From: Pomphorhynchus laevis
Taxonomy: Eukaryota; Acanthocephala; Palaeacanthocephala; Echinorhynchida; Pomphorhynchidae
Length of the DNA: 64,000 nucleotides
NCBI GenBank assembly: GCA_012934845.2
Contig: WNNJ02001247.1
Coordinates: 1 to 64,000 of the forward strand
Reading direction: 5' to 3'
How positions within the stretch are numbered: position 1 is the first letter of the stretch; every line of letters starts with the position of its first letter. Of this stretch, positions 22,941 through 34,600 are shown one piece after another. A model generated the notes under the pieces. It was not told the DNA's origin and made no database searches. It worked only from the letters and a program-made list of their open reading frames with translations. Made by a program: the position numbers and the translations under genes.

Positions 22941-23311
22941 TTTTTACGTTGTACGAATCTAGTTCATCATTCGAAAATCCTGTATTCCCGTGTAAAAATT
23001 ACTCTCCATGTTATAGAAGAGAAAAATTTCAAGAGATTAGAGGAATTTGAATCTTTTAATCTGTTTATAACCCTTAGATAAAAATCGTAGTGTCGATTGT
23101 AGAGTAATCTGCAAGTGCGCAAAAATCAACTATATATAGAGAGAGCATTTGGTAACTAAAATTATTAAAATGAAATTTCACATTCTCATTTATGCAGATC
23201 TGTAAGATAGAAGAAGGGAATTCAGGTATTTTCAAAGTAAATTTTTCATAATGACATTAATGACCCGAAATGCCATATACGATATTACACAACTGCATTC
23301 CTTTTTGTATC

Positions 23312-23320
23312 TATATAAAG
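23312..23320 (+). promoter_or_regulatory. TATA box of the Gly/His-rich gene
   Basis: TATATAAAG lies 47-55 bases upstream of the ATG at 23367. A start site about 30 bases downstream, near 23342, would give a short 5' leader of about 25 bases. Confidence 0.65.
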
Positions 23321-23366
23321 CAGACATAAAAGTAAAAGACAGGTAATAGATCTTTGTAAGAGAATT

Positions 23367-24171
23367 ATGAATTCAAAGCTTTTCACCATTTTAACTCTTC
23401 TACATCTCTATTTGGATGTAAGCCAAATCAAGGGATATACGAATGTTATACCAGGTATAATGAAATAGGAGAATCGGATAGTTAATCTTTTTATATTATT
23501 TAGATATCAAAGTTGTTGCCAATGATTCACAAAAAGTAAATTTTGATAAGAAAATACAAGATTATGCCATAGATCACAAACGATCTTACGGTGGGTTCTA
23601 TGGAGGTGGATATGTTAGTGGTCAAGGAGGTGGCCATGGAGGTGGTCAAGGAGGCGGTTATGGAGGTGGTCAAGGAGGTGGTCAAGGAGGTGGTCAAGGA
23701 GGTGGTCATGGTGGTGGACATCATGGAGGTGGACATCATGGAGGTGGACATCATGGAGGTGGACATCATGGAGGTGGACATCATGGAGGTGGACATGGAG
23801 GTGGTCATGGAGGTGGTCATGGAGGTGGTCATGGAGGTGGTCATGGAGGTGGTCATGGAGGTGGTCATGGAGGTGGACATCATGGAGGTGGACATCATGG
23901 AGGTGGACATCATGGAGGTGGACATCATGGAGGTGGACATCATGGAGGTGGACATCATGGAGGTGGACATCATGGAGGTGGACATCATGGAGGTGGACAT
24001 CATGGAGGTGGACATCATGGAGGTGGACATCATGGAGGTGGACATCATGGAGGTGGACATCATGGAGGTGGACATCATGGACATCATGGAGGACAATATT
24101 ATTATCGATATCCATACTACAAGCCTTACCCATACTACACGCCTTACCCATACTACCCTTATCCAGTGTAA
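23367..24171 (+). CDS. Secreted Gly/His-rich repeat protein (two exons)
   Basis: Exon 1 is 23367-23454, the intron is 23455-23503 (49 bases, GTATAA...TTTAG), and exon 2 is 23504-24171; this gives 251 residues. Residues 1 to about 20 are a signal peptide (MNSKLFTILTLLHLYLDVSQ). A short acidic/basic pro-region follows and ends in a dibasic KR before SYGGFYGGGY. The body is GGGQ/GGGH repeats, then 5 GGGHH units, 7 GGGH units and about 13 more GGGHH units, nearly identical at DNA level. The tail is aromatic (QYYYRYPYYKPYPYYTPYPYY). The protein is likely extracellular. The composition resembles Gly/His-rich antimicrobial, cuticle or metal-binding proteins; none is proven. Long frames in other phases across the repeat are shadows. 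Confidence 0.85.
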
Positions 24172-24844
24172 TTCTCGATGTTTAACATTTTATAGATGTA
24201 GAAAATATTTATCAAATATTGTCTTAGATTGCATAAAATAATTTAATCAAAAGTTAATTTAATGACACATCAAAAATATTTATAATTTAATATAATAATT
24301 TACATAAAATATGAATTGAATATTAATAATATTCAGAAAAATTTAATTTAATTCAATATTCATAATTTAATATTAAATGTAATTTGGACAATTTAATTTG
24401 AACATGAAAACGTGTATATACACAATCCTTCGTGACTCCTAAAGATTCATATGTTGAATGGATACTTGCACAAAAATTAAAAATAAACGTTGCAAATTCT
24501 ACTACGATGATATCTAAACGGAAATAGAAGCTATCGATGAGCTAATAAGCGGTCATATAGTATAAGACGTACCATTAATTTGCTCGCAACACCATTCTTC
24601 ATATGAAATATACTAAGTGACTAAAAAGGGACACATCAGCTACTTCAAACTCTAAATCAAACACATAAATGAATCCAAATATTATTTTTTATAAATATAA
24701 ACATAAATACAATATGAATTAATTTCTTCGAAAGTTTAGCAACGAAATTAAAATAAGTTGTGGATATCCTAGATGGACTATCAACAAACCATATTTTAGA
24801 TGATTTTTTAGAATAGAAGAGATAATGTGATTCGTATTTTTTTT
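24172..24844. other. Non-coding AT-rich stretch
   Basis: 3' flank of the Gly/His-rich gene. No clear AATAAA lies close to the stop. No repeat or ORF was recognised. Confidence 0.5.
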
Positions 24845-24852
24845 TAAATTAT

Positions 24853-27800
24853 TAGTGCGAAAAATCGCTTGAAACTGTGGCCCAGGAGCCAAAACTGGCT
24901 ACGATTGATTTATTATTATTCCAATACATACCAAAGCCAAAAGGCTATTCAGGCAGAGTCCAAAAAAATAAAACAAAATCAAATGGTCAGTCAACGTAGC
25001 TAATTAGGGTATTCCAGTGGTAGTGTTGAATGTCGGCATTGTTCATGTATCCATTTGTAGCATCGTGATTTAAACGTTCTCAAACTGGGGGCTGCGACGA
25101 CTTCCTCAGGCAACGAATTCCACATGTTAATTCCTCTTCTTAAGAGTCTATACACTTTTGGTAATCTGCCAAATCTAAATTTATACAAGACTCTGCTATG
25201 TCCCCGCAACTGATCTACCCGCCTAGTGATTACATCGGTGGGATAACCTACCACATCATTCGACATATGCCATATACATAGCATTTCCAAGGATATGAAT
25301 CTTTCACGTACCGACAACATCCCAATACGACTTAGACGTACATAATAGTCAATACCACTTAAGCCAATACAGAGCCTCGATCCGCACCTAAGAATAGACT
25401 CCAGGTCTAATAGTTCTTGCTTATTGACAGGGAAACAAGCCTGAATGCAGTACTCCAAGTGTGGCCTGACGATGGAGATGAATAACCTCTTGAACATGTG
25501 ACAGCTTAACCTGAGGAATGCATTTTTAATACAATATAACGCCCTAGTAGCTTTACCTAGAAAGAAGTCGGTGTTCAACTTTGTTTTCAAGGATCTATGA
25601 ACAATAATCCCTAAATCCTTATGATGAGACACTTCCTTTAAGACCATATCTCCAATAAAGTACCTTAGAGTTTCAATAGGGCGACCTAGTTGCATGAGGA
25701 CACATTTATCAACATTCAACCGTAGTCCGGTAGAATCGCACCACTTGATCAGGGAGTTTAGATCATTTTGTAACGATACTCGATCAGCAGGACTTCTAAT
25801 GATCGACCAAATCTTTAGATCGTCTGCAAACGCTAGATGAGAGCATGATAAGCGGAGTAGCAGATCACTAATGAAGATTATAAAGAGCAGTGGACCAAGG
25901 ACTGATCCCTGCGGTACGCCAGAATTAATATTTACCGAATAAGAAAACACGCCCCCAACACAAACTCGGAAAGACCTATTCGATAGAAATTCCCTGACCC
26001 ACTCACAAATATATGAATGAAGTCCATAGTGATACAGTAAAGACACTATGCCGTCGTGTGGTACCCTATCAAAAGCTTTCGAAAAATCAAGGAATACTGT
26101 ATGAACCTGAAACCCAGCCCCCAGAGCATCAGCCCATTTTTCACGCGCAGTTAGTAGGTTAGTAAGGCATGAACGTCCGATCCTGAAACCATGTTGAGAT
26201 TCAACCAATATGTGATCACGATCCAAATGATCCCTGATTCTACTAGCAATGATTATTTCTAAAAGTTTGCAGAATACGCTAGTTAAGCTAATGGGCCGAA
26301 AGTCTGCGCAAAATCTAGCAGGATGCTTTTTGGGAATAGGCACCACAATTGCACACTTCCAACTGTCAGGAATCCTAGATGTGTCTAAGCTGTATCTGAA
26401 AAACATAGTTAAATCATTGCTCAGTTCGTTCGCTAGGGATTTGACGAGGAAGGGGGCGATATTGTCTGGTCCCGGAGATGTAAACGAATCGAGCTTCATA
26501 ACCTCGTGCAACACCTCATCCACTCTGAGTGGACGAACGCAACACCGATGAGCAACCGGAACATACTTCCAACTAAAGTCATGCAGTTTGTTAGAGGTCA
26601 AAGCCTGTACCAAGAAGCCATCAGCTAAATGTTGGGCGATTAGAGACGGATCGGTCAAAGTTTCAGTTGGCGTTTGGATTGAGCTAATTGTGGCGACAAG
26701 TGTTCTGTTGTTTCTTACATAAGACCAAAACCTCCTAGGATTCAAAGATGCATTCCTGGCGATACTATCTTCGTACGAATAGCGTTTCTGAAATTTTAGC
26801 CGATTGCATAAGTTCCGAGAGTCGATGTAGGCACGTTTTGAAGCAGAATAACGCCTAAATTCGCGCCACAATTTGTTGCGGGATCTTATAGCATCAAGAA
26901 GCTCTCTGTCGAACCAAGGAGGATGTCCATGCTTGAACTTGCAGGCACGTAGCGGAGCAAAGATATCAGAAATTCGCATCAATTCATCATGGAGCAGATC
27001 AAAGACTACAGGAACCTCCAAACCGAAGTGGATACGAAGACTATCACAGATATTTTTTGGGAAGCTTGCAGCTAGTTGATTAGCATCAACACCTACCCAA
27101 CAACGTTTTTTAAAATTAGAGTTTTGTGAGGCTCTGTTGAACAGCGACAGCCGCATAGAGAGTACACAGTGATCGCTATTGCCAATTGGTGCGTCATAAC
27201 GAACACCTGAAACGTCACCCAAACACTTAGTAAAGACCAAATCGAGTATAGAAGGCGTCCCTGTCACACAAGTAGGTTCTTTAATATTTTGAACTAGTAG
27301 CATCTCGAGTAACAGAAAGTCACTCAGTACTTTCCCAATTCCGTGAATTGGTCGTGAATGACTATTTTTCCAGTCTATTTGGGGGATATTGAAGTCTCCC
27401 AAGAGCAAAATCAGAGGATACGAAGATAAACTCAGCAAATGTGATTTAAGAGAGTCTAATCTTAATTCATAAGACGGAGAACGGTAAAGGACGCAGAATC
27501 GGGATCGTTGACCATTTCCCAGTGTAAAAGCAAGACCTTCAAAGGAATAACCAATATCGTCGCGAAAAGCCGAGATATTCGATACCAGGAGACTATTTCG
27601 CACATAGGCGGCTACCCCACCTCCACGTTTACCACATGAGCGATCCGAACGTATTACAAAATAGTTAGGGATGGCAACACAGTCATCCGAAATGTCAGAA
27701 TGTAGCCATGTTACGGTTATACAAAATACATCAAAACGTTTCGAAGCAACTATGAATTTAATTTCCGAGAACTGAGCTTTATCCGAGAACTGATCTTTTT

Positions 27801-28149
27801 CCGAGAACTGAGATTTAAATCTATATGTGCTGCTTAATAACTGGAATTCGATCATCAGCTCCATCAGTCTAATGTATCACTTCGAGACGCTACTAACCAC
27901 CCAGCAGTCATCGTCAGTCGGATGAAGTGCTTAGAGTGCGTTTCGACTGCTTTTGCGATAACTGTAAAGACACCAACAATTCTTCACGATGCTAGACGAA
28001 ACTCAGATGCATAACGCGTTTTTACTGGCATGTTGCGTGTGTGGACCTTCTAGTTATTCTTTATATGCACAAATGCGTATCCGTTGGTTACGAGGGCACT
28101 GAATTTCTCACAGGATTCCGAAAAGAATATGTTTTTTTATAAATTGGTA
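24853..28149 (-). mobile_element. LINE family D (CR1/Jockey-like), full-length-looking copy
   Basis: On the minus strand there is a 5' region (28149-27865), one long ORF (27864-25000), a 3' UTR, and a terminal segment (24855-24903) with tcgtagccagttttggctcc and ending in an A-rich run. The same terminal segment recurs upstream at 28150 and 28540, so the element sits in a head-to-tail array. A decayed relative occupies 53335-56709. Confidence 0.85.
25000..27864 (-). CDS. LINE D ORF2: AP endonuclease and reverse transcriptase, 954 aa
   Basis: An unbroken 954-codon frame. The endonuclease domain (about 40-240) keeps VLYRSPS (125-131), LLGDFNI (154-160) and SDH (230-232). Residue 51 is Val in ITVTWL, where the family has Glu (the relative at 55711-56190 reads ICESWL), so the catalytic Glu appears lost by one base change. 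The N-terminus also carries a QFSEK/QFSDK/QFSE triplication in place of the usual Asn-containing motif. The reverse transcriptase (about 500-700) is intact by motif: DFRPISLTSVFCKLLE, FLDFSKAFDRVPHDG (591-605), SGVPQGSVLGPLLF (648-661) and AFADD (678-682). The C-terminal domain (SIVRPHLEYCIQACFP) is present. It acts in target-primed reverse transcription; endonuclease activity is doubtful. Confidence 0.88.
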   Translation of the reverse strand: MELMIEFQLLSSTYRFKSQFSEKDQFSDKAQFSEIKFIVASKRFDVFCITVTWLHSDISDDCVAIPNYFVIRSDRSCGKRGGGVAAYVRNSLLVSNISAFRDDIGYSFEGLAFTLGNGQRSRFCVLYRSPSYELRLDSLKSHLLSLSSYPLILLLGDFNIPQIDWKNSHSRPIHGIGKVLSDFLLLEMLLVQNIKEPTCVTGTPSILDLVFTKCLGDVSGVRYDAPIGNSDHCVLSMRLSLFNRASQNSNFKKRCWVGVDANQLAASFPKNICDSLRIHFGLEVPVVFDLLHDELMRISDIFAPLRACKFKHGHPPWFDRELLDAIRSRNKLWREFRRYSASKRAYIDSRNLCNRLKFQKRYSYEDSIARNASLNPRRFWSYVRNNRTLVATISSIQTPTETLTDPSLIAQHLADGFLVQALTSNKLHDFSWKYVPVAHRCCVRPLRVDEVLHEVMKLDSFTSPGPDNIAPFLVKSLANELSNDLTMFFRYSLDTSRIPDSWKCAIVVPIPKKHPARFCADFRPISLTSVFCKLLEIIIASRIRDHLDRDHILVESQHGFRIGRSCLTNLLTAREKWADALGAGFQVHTVFLDFSKAFDRVPHDGIVSLLYHYGLHSYICEWVREFLSNRSFRVCVGGVFSYSVNINSGVPQGSVLGPLLFIIFISDLLLRLSCSHLAFADDLKIWSIIRSPADRVSLQNDLNSLIKWCDSTGLRLNVDKCVLMQLGRPIETLRYFIGDMVLKEVSHHKDLGIIVHRSLKTKLNTDFFLGKATRALYCIKNAFLRLSCHMFKRLFISIVRPHLEYCIQACFPVNKQELLDLESILRCGSRLCIGLSGIDYYVRLSRIGMLSVRERFISLEMLCIWHMSNDVVGYPTDVITRRVDQLRGHSRVLYKFRFGRLPKVYRLLRRGINMWNSLPEEVVAAPSLRTFKSRCYKWIHEQCRHSTLPLEYPN

Positions 28150-28592
28150 GTGCGAAAAATCGCTTGAAACTGTGGTCCAGGAGCCAAAACTGGCTACGAT
28201 TGATTTAAATCAATATGTGCTGCTAAAAAACTGGACTTCGACCATCAGCTCCATCAGTCTAATGTATCACTCCGAGACGCTCCTAACCACCCAGAAGTCA
28301 TCATCAGTCGGATGAAGTGGTTAGAGTGCGTTTCGACTGCTTTTGTGATAACTGTAAAGACACCAACAATTTCTCATGATGCTAGACGAAGCTCAGATGC
28401 AAAACGCGTTTTTACTGGCTTGTTGCGTGTGCGGACCTTTTAGTTATTCTTTATATGCACAAATGCGAATCCGTTGGTTACGAGGACACTGACTTTCTCA
28501 CAGGATTCCGAAAGGAATATGTTTTTTTATAAATTGATAGTGCGAAAAATCGCTTGAAACTGTGGTCCATGAGCCAAAACTGGCTACGATTT
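27817..28592 (-). repeat. 390-bp tandem duplication of LINE D 5' region plus tail
   Basis: 27817-28206 and 28207-28592 repeat with a period of 390 bases. Each unit, on the minus strand, is the LINE 3'-terminal segment (28540-28592 or 28150-28202) followed by the 5' region. The second unit has no ORF. Confidence 0.85.
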
Positions 28593-28619
28593 ATTTAAAT
28601 GTTTAATCATGTTTAAATG

Positions 28620-30440
28620 TTAAATTGATTTTTTATTATTTCGAATTTTTGGGCTATATTTATACAAAAGGGTATAAATATAGATTAAATAATAATAACA
28701 ATAAAAATAAAATTTACAATTCGTTATATAATGACTTAAATGCTTTTTTTGATAAGTTGATTAATAATAAAAGCTTAAATACATCAAAGATAAACATTTG
28801 AAAATATTAGATATTTGATAAAATTTAAAATAAAATGAAAATAGCAAACAATTACAAAAGGAAACATAAAATTAATAAAGATATGTATAAAGAACTTACT
28901 AAATTAAAGGATAACTATATAATAACAACTATTGATAAAGCTAGTAATAACTTTGTCTTCATATGCAAAAAGCTTTATTATGATATACTAATGAAAGAGG
29001 TTAATTCTAATGATTTAAATGTAAATCCAACATATGAATGTTGTGAGTTGAGTTTAGAAACAATTATTACAAGTCACTGTTCTATAATGGATAAAAAGGG
29101 TATAAAGGTTGAATCAGATAATAAAACTATATCAGTTTTATTATGGAATCCAAAATTACATAAAAATTCAATAAAACCTAGGTTAATATGTAGTGCGTTT
29201 AAATGTACATTAAAACCACTTTCTGTCTATATGAATATAATACTTAAAGTAATTAAAGCACATTTCGAAAAATATTGCAAGGTAATCGAAATTAATACTG
29301 GTATAAAACACTATTTCAGTATTAATTCTACAAAAGAATTTATAGAACAGACAACAGGAATAAATTTTCAAAATATAAATATATACGATTTTAGTACGCT
29401 TTATACAAATCTAGATTTAGTAGATATTAAAGAAGCGTTAGTAAAATCAATTAATTTTATATTCGGAAAAAGATATACATATATATATGTTATAATAACT
29501 ATAACGCATATCTAACAAAAATTAAACCATCAAGTAAATTTAAATATATGGATAAAATTGAATTAATAGAATCCTTAAATATTTTGATAAATCAAAATTA
29601 TTTAAAAGTAGGGACATCTATATTTAGACAAGTAAAAGGTGTTCCAATGGGTGGTAATAGTAGCCCAATTATAGCTGACTTTTTTAAGCTTTATATAATA
29701 TGAATTTGTTCATAACTGTTTGAAAAATAAATCTTAATTATATAAAGATATGAAATATATGTTTCGATATATTGATGATATATGTGTATTTAGCAATTTT
29801 AATTCAATTTTTATTCAATTCTAGCAATTTTTATTCAATAAGCGAACAAATTTATCCAGGTAGCCTCATTCTTAATAAAACCAATATTAATGATAAAGAA
29901 AGTATATATCTTGATATGAGCATTAAATTAACATAAATTAAAACTACTTTTAATTTATATCGTAAAGATGACATATTTAAATTTACAAGAAACATATTTT
30001 TGCAGAACATTCATACGTACCATATAATATAAAATATAATACATTAAATAATGAAATTTTAAGAATTGCAACAATATGTAATGATATTGGCTTTCTTCAA
30101 AATCATTTAAATTATTTAATAGATGCATATTTTAAACTGGGTCACTATAAAAAATACCATCAAACAGAAAATAGTAAATATTTAAATCAACACAATAATA
30201 TTAAAAATAAATTTAATCTCTTAGGTGGCAAATTTTTATGGATGGATAATAAATAATATACTTTGTATTAGAATAAGATACTAGATAGTTTTATTAGAGG
30301 AAATACATCATTAGCATGTATTTGGGCCCGCTGCTATGTTGGGTAGAGGAGTTAGGCGCCGAAGCCTGATAGCATAGCAGTTCCTCCTGATGACCTCTAA
30401 TTCTTATTCTGATACAACGTCTGTTATTTATTAGCCAATT
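28620..30440 (+). mobile_element. Penelope-like element copy 1 (RT, no visible C-terminal endonuclease)
   Basis: The reverse transcriptase segment (28835-29515 and downstream to about 30240) shows TIDKASNNFVFICKKLYYD, a KLHKNSIKPR box, YDFSTLYTNLDL, a VPMGGNSSP box and a RYIDDI box, all typical of Penelope-like elements. No GIY-YIG module follows, so it may be of the Naiad type with an N-terminal or missing endonuclease (inference). The non-coding end (30265-30415) is a large hairpin shared with copy 2. The copy is broken, with a few interruptions. Confidence 0.72.
30265..30415 (+). repeat. Structured terminal repeat of the Penelope-like element
   Basis: The outer ends pair (gtattagaataaga with tcttattctgatac, plus ttagagg with cctctaa). 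Inside are CTGCTATG (30331) pairing with CATAGCAG (30373), and AGGC/GCCT. CTGATGA at 30387-30393 follows, but I see no matching GAAA box. Copy 2 has the same structure at 35888-36040. Confidence 0.65.
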
Positions 30441-31130
30441 TATAAAAATGACTTTTTAAATTTCAATTTTTTATTTTAACTTGATTTATATTATAGAAAA
30501 TCTGATAACAATTATTTATTTTATTATTTAATTATTAAATTTTGATTTAGCATTATTATGTTTTGTTTATTTTATAATTATATTAAATACGTAGACTCAG
30601 TTAGCTGATTTGATTTGTTCTACTGACATGTTATTATTGACCTGTGGACTTTGTTTTCCCGGTAATATGACCTCTGTCAAAAATACTGAAACTATGTATT
30701 ATTGGTTACGACTTTACTATTATTTTTTCTTATGTTCAAACAAGTTTGATGAATTATTAATTTTTAAAAATGGGAGAAGTTTGCATTCCAATATGTTATA
30801 TTAATTACGTAAACTCAGTTAGCTGATTTGATTATTCACTCAATGATGTCATCTTTTTTAAGATGAAAATGTCATCTATTTTAAAATGTCATCTTTTTTA
30901 TTACGTTTATTTTATAATTATATTAAATAAGTGATGTTTATTTTAAATTTCAATTTTTTATTTTAACTTGATTTGAATTATAGAAAATCTAAAAACAATT
31001 ATTAATTTTATTATTTAATTATTACTTTTTGATTAAGCATTATTATGTTTTGTTTATTTTATAATTATATTAAATACGTAGGCTCAGTTAGCTGATTTGA
31101 TTAATTCATCAAAATTACCTTTAAACGAAT
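30440..31130. repeat. AT-rich repeat units next to the Penelope-like copy
   Basis: Segments at about 30460-30612, 30797-30830 and 30945-31110 are copies of one AT-rich unit ending in taaatacgtag(a/g)ctcagttagctg. Related units occur at about 35790-35880 (inverted) and 51430-51640. Confidence 0.65.
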
Positions 31131-31295
31131 ATGCATCCGGACATTCAAGTTATTAAAATTAATATAGCTGATGACGAACTCTATCAAATAGACGAAAATA
31201 AAGACTTTACATTGAACACGAATGCTTCTACGGGTGTGAATTCAACTTCACTAGGTCAGCGTAAATTCCCTGTCGTCTTTACGAATATTAAATGA
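31131..31295 (+). CDS. Small ORF of unknown function
   Basis: 54 codons starting MHPDIQVIKINIADDELYQ and ending VVFTNIK. Codon composition looks less AT-biased than its surroundings. A further open stretch (RTILCDQKRDICDLEALTK) follows in the next frame to about 31360. It could be a fragment of a host gene or of an unrecognised transposon. Confidence 0.25.
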   Translation: MHPDIQVIKINIADDELYQIDENKDFTLNTNASTGVNSTSLGQRKFPVVFTNIK

Positions 31296-31659
31296 AGCAT
31301 AAGGACGATACTCTGCGATCAAAAAAGAGATATATGTGATTTAGAAGCCTTAACAAAATAGAGTCACTATGAAATCACTTAAAGAGCGGAATATTGTTAT
31401 ATTATTGGACAAAACAAACACCAAATACTCATAAAAAAGTGCTTTCTCATGTGCTTGCAACCGTAACCTCTTGTGTACCAAGACTAACGAAAATTCCTAT
31501 GATAAGATGTTTAGGCATAAACAAAATAAATAAAGATTTAGTTAACAAAACAATAACAACAATCTAGAAAAGCATAACAAGCTAGAAAAAGAGAACAAGG
31601 AACGTATTTATTTCTTAACTCTTTGTCCGTATTAGGAATTTTATTTCAATTTACTACTT

Positions 31660-34600
31660 CTTCATCAAGCCTTAAGGTCTCAGATCCATAGGAATCTAAG
31701 CCCATAATCACACCAGCAAACCGACTTCCGATTGAACCATTCAGGGTCTCTCACCCTCTAAGAATCCAGACGAGGTTGACTATGGTCGGTAATTTCGAGA
31801 TGAGGAGCTTGAGAAACCTCAGCTTTTACTCTGGGGAAGTCCTCTAGAGAAGAAGACTAATCCCTAGATAGACCAGGTACCTCAAAGACGTACTTTGGTT
31901 TTCCCATTTAATGACAAATGCCGGGTCCGTTTCAGAGCCCACCTAGCTTTGTTCAGGATACCTTCAAGTCTATCCAGGTCAGCTTTCACGGACCAATTAA
32001 CTGCAACGGTGAACTTTACTCGACTCTTGAAGATAGGGAGTGGTTGAGGCTGCAAAATAAAGGAGAATGCAGAGACTGCTAGTCTCTTAAGCTATTTTTT
32101 GTAGCAAGGGAGCCATGAAAGACGAACGCCTGCGATTTATTGAAGTTTAACCTTGGAAGGGATGGGGTAACAGATCTTTTAATCTTCAAAAGAAAGGGCT
32201 GATGCCCGAGACTACATCTTTGAACCTGCGTTCAGAAAACAGAGTTGTGGTATCATCAGCGTATATCACTAAACGTTGATCACGTTTAAAAGTCTTGAGA
32301 AGAAAAATAAAGCTAGCAAGATATTAGATAGAAGAGAGAGAGGAAACCTTGAGGCACACCTGTAATAGTATAGAATTGACGTGCTTAACAGTCATCTTCA
32401 TAGTAGAACCGCTTGATGTACTGCAATATCTTAACCATGTTAACAATTCTGGCAGACAGCCCATGGACCTGAGAGAGGAGATAACGAACTGATTGGATAT
32501 GTGATCAAATTCAGAAGAAAAATCAAGAAAAGCCACCACAGCAAGCTGATGACTGTTATCCTGACAAAACTGATTCATTTCACCAATGGCTGAATGGACC
32601 CAGCGCCTTTTGACAAACCAATGTACACTCGGTAGGATTAAGTTACGCCTACTTTAACGGTTGCGAATTCTACGCGCAAGCGCTTTTTCGTAGATAAAGC
32701 GCTTGCGCTTTATCCACGAAAAAGAGGTAATTTTGAATCGAAATGGACCGCTAGTCTATATGAAATGAAACTAATTTTTTCTTAGGTAAAAATATACGTC
32801 GACTAATATCAATGCCGTCTACATCGGATGATGAGGCTAAAAGCATTGTGACGGCCACTTCTATCCTTTGAACGGAATTCAAAAGCTGACAACTCGAGAA
32901 GAGAGTGGTGCGACAGTTTTGGAATTTCCCGGAAGTTAAGTATACCCGTAACGGATACGTCCTTCTCCTGAAGTCACCCTAAGGCGGGATTGGCTGAGGA
33001 TAAAGCGTTGCTCCATAATCATGTAGGACTAGTGACTACTCCAAAACTCTATCAAGGAGTACGCTACCAATCCAACCCGATGCTTTCTCCCGCAGGCAGA
33101 CAAACTTCTCCTTCTTGAATATCTTCCAGATGGAAGCCTGAGAGGGACTAAGACGATCAATACTCGTCATGTCCCTATTCAGCTGGAGCCTATATCTAGA
33201 ACGCCAGTATTCATTCGGAAGAACTTGGCTGAAGGAAGCAGAGAGATTGGTAAGGTGTAGTATTTTTGCAAAGTCCTTGAGTTTTGTTTGAGTGAAACTG
33301 TTAATGTGACCTTTATAGGTAGATGAAAGTTTACCATTAGCTAGCGAAGAGAGGTTGGAATTAAATTCGGTTAAGCTCTTATTCCCAATAACGGGAAGAG
33401 TTGGATAGCTGTCTGTAAGAAAGCCACTTTAATAGGATCAAAGTGAAACTTCCTTCCAAGCAACGTATCTTCCTCTAGCCGCCATCGTATTAGGTCATGA
33501 GAGGTGATCAGCTGTTGGCGCGACTGCTCAGTTCATATGGGTTTTAACAACCACATCCTATGTAGCAGTAATACGTCGAGGATTGAATTTGTTGTAGAGC
33601 AATGAAAGGTAGGGGTTGGTGTTTATGTATAAGATAGTCGTTCCTAGCTCTGTGGAGTGCTGTATTTATCCAACGACCAGTTCTGTCGTTGAAGTCATCA
33701 AGTAACATGTCGTAACCGCTACCTAAAATTCGGTCCAGAAGGTCACGATTCTTGTGGATATTCCCCGAGAGGATGTAAACATTGGCTAGGTTGATGCCCT
33801 TACCGTTCTTAGCTAGTGATATAATTAGATTAGAAAGGGCTGGGGACGAGTAGGTTACTAAAAGGAAGTACATTAAGGAGCTTTTTACTAAGGTTAGAAG
33901 ATCTTGAGAAGAAGAGGAGTATGGAGGGGTTATATACGGAGTGAAGTGTGAGTTGATATACTTAGGGATAAATCGAGTAATGTCCTGTGGTACACGGATA
34001 GACCGCGTCTTCTGAAGGACTATAACATCTGCATCTCAACCAGATAGAAGCTTAAGGGCAGAAGCACTTCCCGAATTCCACTGAAGAATATTCAGTGAAA
34101 CATGCTTTTGAGTACTTCCCATTGCGTTAATGTGACCGGAGTTGGACGCCCTTTATCTAGTCAGATCTAGAGTAGGGAAGGTCTTTCTTTCCACATCCTG
34201 GGCGAGCACTTGCCCTCGGGCAGTGTCTTCATTTCCCAAGGAGGCCTTTCGTAGCAGCTTCTCGATCTTAAACGGAGGAACAGAGATTGAAGCTCCACCC
34301 CTTTTCTTCGATGCAGAGGCAACCGGCAAGGAAGTTTCAGGTGATGAAAACAGCGAAGAGAGCATATTAGCAAAAAGTTTCTTCATTTGCGATAAAATTG
34401 ATATTTTATTTGAGTCAAATAGGTGGATGATATCCCTGTTCGACATACGGTTATCAGGATTAGCTGCCGAGCCTGTAAACGGTCCTTTTGTAATAATTAG
34501 AGGGATCACATAGTCCCTTTATATTTTTTGAAAATGGGACACTTTTTGGACCAGGTAGAGTTGTCCCGTTTACAATTAGCACACTTCGGAGAAGTCCCGC

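Noticed and set aside
23527-24151. Long minus-strand and alternate-frame ORFs (poly-MSTSMM, poly-HDVHL, poly-EVDIM) over the Gly/His repeat.
   Set aside because: They exist only because the 12-15-bp repeat is open in all frames. The frame with signal peptide, splice sites and aromatic tail is the real one.
30387-30393. Full hammerhead at the Penelope-like end based on CTGATGA.
   Set aside because: No GAAA box follows at a suitable distance and no stem II could be drawn, so it is only noted as a structured end.
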